A stretch of 8,800 bases of DNA from an uncultured Blautia sp. (GTDB taxonomy: Bacteria; Bacillota; Clostridia; Lachnospirales; Lachnospiraceae), in the NCBI GenBank assembly GCA_934437695.1, contig CAKSAW010000049.1:1-8800 (forward strand), written 5' to 3'. Positions 6,621-8,800 of this stretch are shown one piece after another. The translations under genes and the position numbers were made by a program. Below the pieces are notes generated by a model. That model worked only from the letters and a program-made list of their open reading frames with translations, ran no database searches and was not told the DNA's origin. The first letter of the stretch is position 1. Each line of letters begins with the position of its first letter.

Positions 6621-6675
6621 AATCTGTGGCGTTACTATAGATGAATGATCATCTATGGGCAGCGCCACAGATTTT
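6621..6675. terminator. Two-tier bidirectional terminator between convergent genes
   Basis: The outer stem AATCTGTGGCG (6621-6631) pairs perfectly with CGCCACAGATT (6663-6673). Inside it a second perfect 8-bp stem ATAGATGA/TCATCTAT (6637-6644/6649-6656) has a 4-nt loop. The tail is TTTTT on +, and on the minus strand the stem is followed by CATTTTTC. It serves both the 85-aa gene and the convergent recombinase gene. Confidence 0.9.
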
Positions 6676-6698
6676 TCTGTCCTGATTTGTAGTAAAAA

Positions 6699-7769
6699 TC
6701 AATCTTGGCGTAAGTGAACGGCAGAGGCTGCTTTGCGTCTTCGGGCATCATCCATAGCTGCATAATGCTGTCTGGTGGTGTTAACATCTTTATGCCCAAG
6801 AACATCTGCCACGAGATAAATATCGCCAGTTTCCTGATATAAAGCGGTTCCATAGGTGCTTCGAAGCTTATGAGGTGTTATTTTCTTGGTTTTAATAATA
6901 GCTGCTGAATATTTTTTTACAAGATTTTCAACAGCCCTGACGCCAATCCTTTTTTTCTGGGTAGAATAGAAGAGAGCATGTTCATGACCGTCTAAGGCAA
7001 CAATATTTTCTCGAACAGCGATATATTCTTTCAGGACTTTTTCAACTTCCGGACCAAAATAGACAACCATTTCATTTCCACCTTTACGGGTTACCCTGAT
7101 CCCGTTATTTTTAAAATCTACATCTTCAATATCAAGTCCTACACATTCAGATACTCGGATACCTGTGCCAAGCAGGAGAGTAACAATAGCGAGATCACGC
7201 TCCTTGGTTTTCTCATAGAAAGCCTTCTTTTTTCCAGTAAGGTTATCTCCGCAGCTTTCAATATAATCAAGCAGAATAGCGACTTCATCAGCATCCAGAC
7301 GGATAATATTTTTTTCTTTGGACTTCGGAGATTCTATAATAAACATAGGATTGTAATGTATAAATTCGTGTTTATAATAGTACGCATAAAAACTTCTTAA
7401 AGCAGAGATTTTTCTCATCATTCCACGGCTACTGTTTGTTTCAGTTTTGTCCCCGTTTTTGTAAACTTTTAAGTATTCCAGATATTCTTCAATATCCACA
7501 GGCTGCATTTGTTCTAAAATATCCACAGTAAAATCCTTTAAGGAGCAGTTTTTAAATGCAGGATTTTTTTTGAGAATAAATTGAAAAAAAATACGTATAT
7601 CATAAGCATAGGAAATTCGGGTTTTAGATGTAGTACGCGTTTCGATTGCTCTGAAAAAATCTTTGCAGAAATCCGGAAGTGTATCCAGAACCTCACGAAG
7701 GGCTAAGGTATTTTGGATTTCAACCTGTTTGTGGTAACTTAGTTTTTTAGTGTCATTATAATTATCCAT
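6699..7769 (-). CDS. Tyrosine recombinase, XerS/XerC/D-like (phage-integrase family)
   Basis: Tyrosine recombinases cut and rejoin DNA at paired sites through a covalent phosphotyrosine link. The 356-aa product has a SAM-like core-binding domain at about 33-140 and a catalytic domain at about 158-345. All active-site residues are present: R205 (GTGIRVSE), K229 (VTRKGG), H300 and R303 (TPHKLRST), H326 (LGHKDVNTT) and Y336 (RQHYAA). It is longer than usual XerC/XerD (about 300 aa). It equals the length I recall for streptococcal XerS and resembles it by eye around KERDLAI-LLL-G-R-SE and VTRKGG. No phage or conjugation genes are nearby, which favours a resident recombinase over a prophage integrase. 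AAAGGAG on the minus strand (7777-7785 region) is 7 nt before the ATG, and a good promoter lies upstream. A dif-like site and a long palindrome sit just upstream. Confidence 0.93.
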   Translation of the reverse strand: MDNYNDTKKLSYHKQVEIQNTLALREVLDTLPDFCKDFFRAIETRTTSKTRISYAYDIRIFFQFILKKNPAFKNCSLKDFTVDILEQMQPVDIEEYLEYLKVYKNGDKTETNSSRGMMRKISALRSFYAYYYKHEFIHYNPMFIIESPKSKEKNIIRLDADEVAILLDYIESCGDNLTGKKKAFYEKTKERDLAIVTLLLGTGIRVSECVGLDIEDVDFKNNGIRVTRKGGNEMVVYFGPEVEKVLKEYIAVRENIVALDGHEHALFYSTQKKRIGVRAVENLVKKYSAAIIKTKKITPHKLRSTYGTALYQETGDIYLVADVLGHKDVNTTRQHYAAMDDARRRKAASAVHLRQD

Positions 7770-7814
7770 AGAAAAACTCCTTTTTAGTTATATAATTTTT
7801 TAAAATAAATTTCT

Positions 7815-7843
7815 ACTATAAAAATTACGATTGATTCTGTAAA
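7815..7843 (-). promoter_or_regulatory. Predicted promoter of the recombinase gene
   Basis: Read on the minus strand, TTTACA (7843-7838) and TATAGT (7820-7815) are spaced by exactly 17 bp. Transcription would begin near 7808, leaving a leader of about 40 nt with the ribosome site at 7777-7785. Confidence 0.72.
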
Positions 7844-7867
7844 AATGAAAAGTAAAAAATAAATTAT

Positions 7868-7915
7868 TTATGTTTAGATGATATGGATACATAAAAATAT
7901 ATAAATTAAACATAA
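7868..7915. repeat. 9-bp inverted repeat TTATGTTTA / TAAACATAA
   Basis: TTATGTTTA (7868-7876) is repeated inverted at 7907-7915, 30 bp apart. The right copy is the best-conserved half of the dif-like sequence. It could be a pair of recombinase or repressor binding sites upstream of the recombinase promoter, or chance in AT-rich DNA. Confidence 0.4.
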
Positions 7916-7932
7916 TATATGTTGCGGGCAAA
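7905..7932 (-). other. dif-like candidate recombination site
   Basis: Read on the minus strand, the right 11-bp arm TTATGTTTAAT differs from the XerD-binding arm of E. coli dif (TTATGTTAAAT, from memory) at one position, and ATATATTATGT is shared with B. subtilis dif. Over 28 bp I count 20 matches to E. coli dif and 18 to B. subtilis dif as I remember them. The left (XerC-side) arm is poor. The site is 136 bp upstream of the recombinase ATG. The inner part is palindromic (AACATA-ATA-TATGTT, 7909-7923). The call is tentative because the good half is AT-rich and could match by chance. Confidence 0.4.
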
Positions 7933-8050
7933 AATGGGATTTGTAAGAAGCAGTTTGTATTTTTACATCAAACTATTCGAAAAATCGGTATTTGGCGAAT
8001 AGTTAAAAGGGTATAAAAATAACTGCTGCTTCAATCATTTTATGCCGATC
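7926..8050. repeat. Long imperfect palindrome in the intergenic region
   Basis: The left arm 7926-7979 and right arm 7996-8050 are imperfect inverted copies. Blocks shared in order are GGCA.AAATG, GAAGCAG, ATTTTTA and the perfect 9-bp AACTATTCG (7971-7979 with 7996-8004), with small insertions between them. The 16-bp centre (7980-7995) is still partly self-complementary. It could form an extended hairpin in RNA or a cruciform in DNA. It has no T-run placed like a terminator. Confidence 0.7.
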
Positions 8051-8155
8051 TCATTCGTTTAATCTGAATGTGTATCATGTTTTAAATTAAGGATAAAATT
8101 TCCTGCTACTTTTGCAATGTTAAGTTTAATTTTTAAATCTCGGATCTGTATAGTA
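8051..8155. other. Gene-free stretch downstream of a minus-strand promoter
   Basis: Part of a 480-bp gap between the recombinase and acetyltransferase genes. Stops are dense on both strands; the longest minus-strand ATG frames near 8078 and 8036 give only about 12 and 11 residues. One small hairpin CATTC/GAATG (8052-8056/8066-8070) is visible. If the promoter at 8184-8156 is active, this stretch is transcribed as a non-coding RNA or as the leader of the recombinase message. Confidence 0.45.
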
Positions 8156-8184
8156 ATCATATAAAAAATTGTGTTGGTCGTCAA
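8156..8184 (-). promoter_or_regulatory. Near-consensus promoter with no ORF directly behind it
   Basis: On the minus strand TTGACG (8184-8179) and TATGAT (8161-8156), each 5 of 6 to consensus, are spaced by exactly 17 bp. It starts 15 bp beyond the acetyltransferase terminator, as expected for a new unit. The predicted start near 8149 is about 380 nt from the recombinase ATG. Confidence 0.65.
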
Positions 8185-8199
8185 GTGATTTTGGAGTAA

Positions 8200-8248
8200 A
8201 AAGCGGTCAGCATCTTACAGGAGAAACTCCAGGGGATACGACCGCTTT
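8200..8248 (-). terminator. Terminator of the acetyltransferase gene (minus strand)
   Basis: AAAGCGGTC (8200-8208) pairs perfectly with GACCGCTTT (8240-8248), and an inner GGAG/CTCC hairpin (8220-8223/8227-8230) caps it. Read on the minus strand the stem ends in a T-run (CCGCTTTTTACTCC). It begins 3 bp after the acetyltransferase stop. Confidence 0.85.
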
Positions 8249-8251
8249 GAC

Positions 8252-8800
8252 TTATTTTGCCGGCATTTTATTTTTGTTATTTATTTCTTCCCACGCCTCA
8301 TCATCAAATTTCTGTTTTTTAAAGTAATAGATTCTGTCTTCGTCTGTAATCTCGCGGATTACTTTGCATGGATTTCCAACTGCAATCATATTATCCGGGA
8401 TATCTTTGGATACCACACTTCCAGCGCCAATCACTACATTGTTTCCAATGGTAACACCCGGAAGAATCACTGTATTTCCGCCGATCCATACATTATCTCC
8501 CACTGTTACAGGAATTCCGTATTCATATCCTGAATTACGGCTGTCCGGATGCACCGGGTGACCTGCTGTATAAATGGAGACATTTGGCGCGATCTGAACA
8601 TTTTTTCCAAATGTTACTTTTCCCACATCAAGGATTGTCAGATTATAATTGGAATAAAAATTCTCGCCTACTTCAATGTTCCAGCCATAGTCACAGTGGA
8701 ATGGTGCTTCCACCCAGACATTTTCGCCTGTTTTTCCAAAAATATTCTTAATCATCTGAGGCGCTTCCTTACTCTGTCTGGATGGCGGCAGCTGGTTAAA
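8252..8800 (-). CDS. Maltose/galactoside-type hexapeptide O-acetyltransferase, partial (N-terminus off the right edge)
   Basis: These trimeric left-handed beta-helix enzymes move an acetyl group from acetyl-CoA to a sugar hydroxyl in the cytoplasm. The catalytic histidine is in YTAGHPVHP (H66 counting from the internal ATG at 8755), and hexapeptide repeats run from about 26 to 127 of that numbering (VGDNVWIGGNTVILPGVTIG, then AVGNPCKVIRE). The ATG at 8755 is not the true start: the frame continues upstream to the window end as FNQLPPSRQSKEAPQ, which matches the end of the N-terminal Mac domain (FNQ-PPS...), leaving 182 residues visible and roughly 30-40 missing. The Mac domain points to the maltose or galactoside acetyltransferase group (maa/lacA), but the real acceptor cannot be read from sequence. 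The gene has its own terminator at 8200-8248. Confidence 0.93.
   Translation of the reverse strand, partial: FNQLPPSRQSKEAPQMIKNIFGKTGENVWVEAPFHCDYGWNIEVGENFYSNYNLTILDVGKVTFGKNVQIAPNVSIYTAGHPVHPDSRNSGYEYGIPVTVGDNVWIGGNTVILPGVTIGNNVVIGAGSVVSKDIPDNMIAVGNPCKVIREITDEDRIYYFKKQKFDDEAWEEINNKNKMPAK

Noticed and set aside
6699..7769. Recombinase as part of a prophage or conjugative element
   Set aside because: No other phage, plasmid or transfer gene is present in the window, and no tRNA attachment site is seen; an element outside the window cannot be excluded.
7920..8050. Palindrome as a CRISPR repeat or ordinary terminator
   Set aside because: There is only one inverted pair, no regularly spaced direct repeats, and no T-run directly after the stem on either strand.
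8001..8078. Minus-strand peptides of 12 and 11 residues behind the orphan promoter
   Set aside because: No ribosome site at a usable distance and no leader-peptide-like codon run; both are expected by chance.
8364..8561. 65-aa + frame opposite the acetyltransferase
   Set aside because: It is the antisense shadow of the hexapeptide repeats, which also explains its repeat-like composition.
8252..8755. ATG at 8755 as the acetyltransferase start
   Set aside because: The frame stays open to the window edge and reads FNQLPPSRQSKEAPQ, the known end of the Mac domain; no ribosome site precedes 8755.

Overview
The window looks like a chromosomal segment from a low-GC Clostridia, most likely a Lachnospiraceae relative. 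The evidence is the AT-rich sequence, strong AGGAGG-type ribosome binding sites, the gene order minD-minE-rodA-type SEDS gene-D,D-carboxypeptidase, and Uma2-family genes of the type common in gut Firmicutes. The genus cannot be fixed from this sequence alone.

Left part (1-4110), cell division and cell wall, all on +: minD and minE (minC presumably lies just off the left edge), a RodA/FtsW-family peptidoglycan glycosyltransferase, and a membrane-anchored D-alanyl-D-alanine carboxypeptidase whose ATG overlaps the SEDS stop codon. A 180-aa HD-domain phosphohydrolase follows 49 bp later and the run ends at a strong hairpin terminator (4063-4108). Together these genes place the septum (Min), polymerise septal or lateral-wall glycan (SEDS) and trim its stem peptides (carboxypeptidase).

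Middle part (4111-6680), accessory genes on +: a promoter, two Uma2-family putative nuclease genes with an untracked 54-aa ORF wedged between them by overlaps, and a 22-codon remnant of what looks like a third Uma2 gene. Then come two single-gene units, each with its own promoter: a 139-aa P-loop protein of unknown role and an 85-aa acidic protein of unknown role. A two-tier bidirectional terminator (6621-6675) closes this part.

Right part (6690-8800), everything on -: a 356-residue tyrosine recombinase resembling the streptococcal XerS type, with a good promoter of its own; a 480-bp gene-free stretch; and a maltose/galactoside-type hexapeptide O-acetyltransferase that runs off the right edge. 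The gene-free stretch is the most interesting place. It holds a dif-like sequence (7905-7932), an imperfect palindrome of about 125 bp (7926-8050), and a near-consensus promoter (8184-8156, minus strand) with no ORF behind it. That promoter implies either a non-coding RNA or a roughly 380-nt leader on the recombinase gene. The + genes on the left and - genes on the right broadly converge on this spot, which fits a replication-terminus site but does not prove one.
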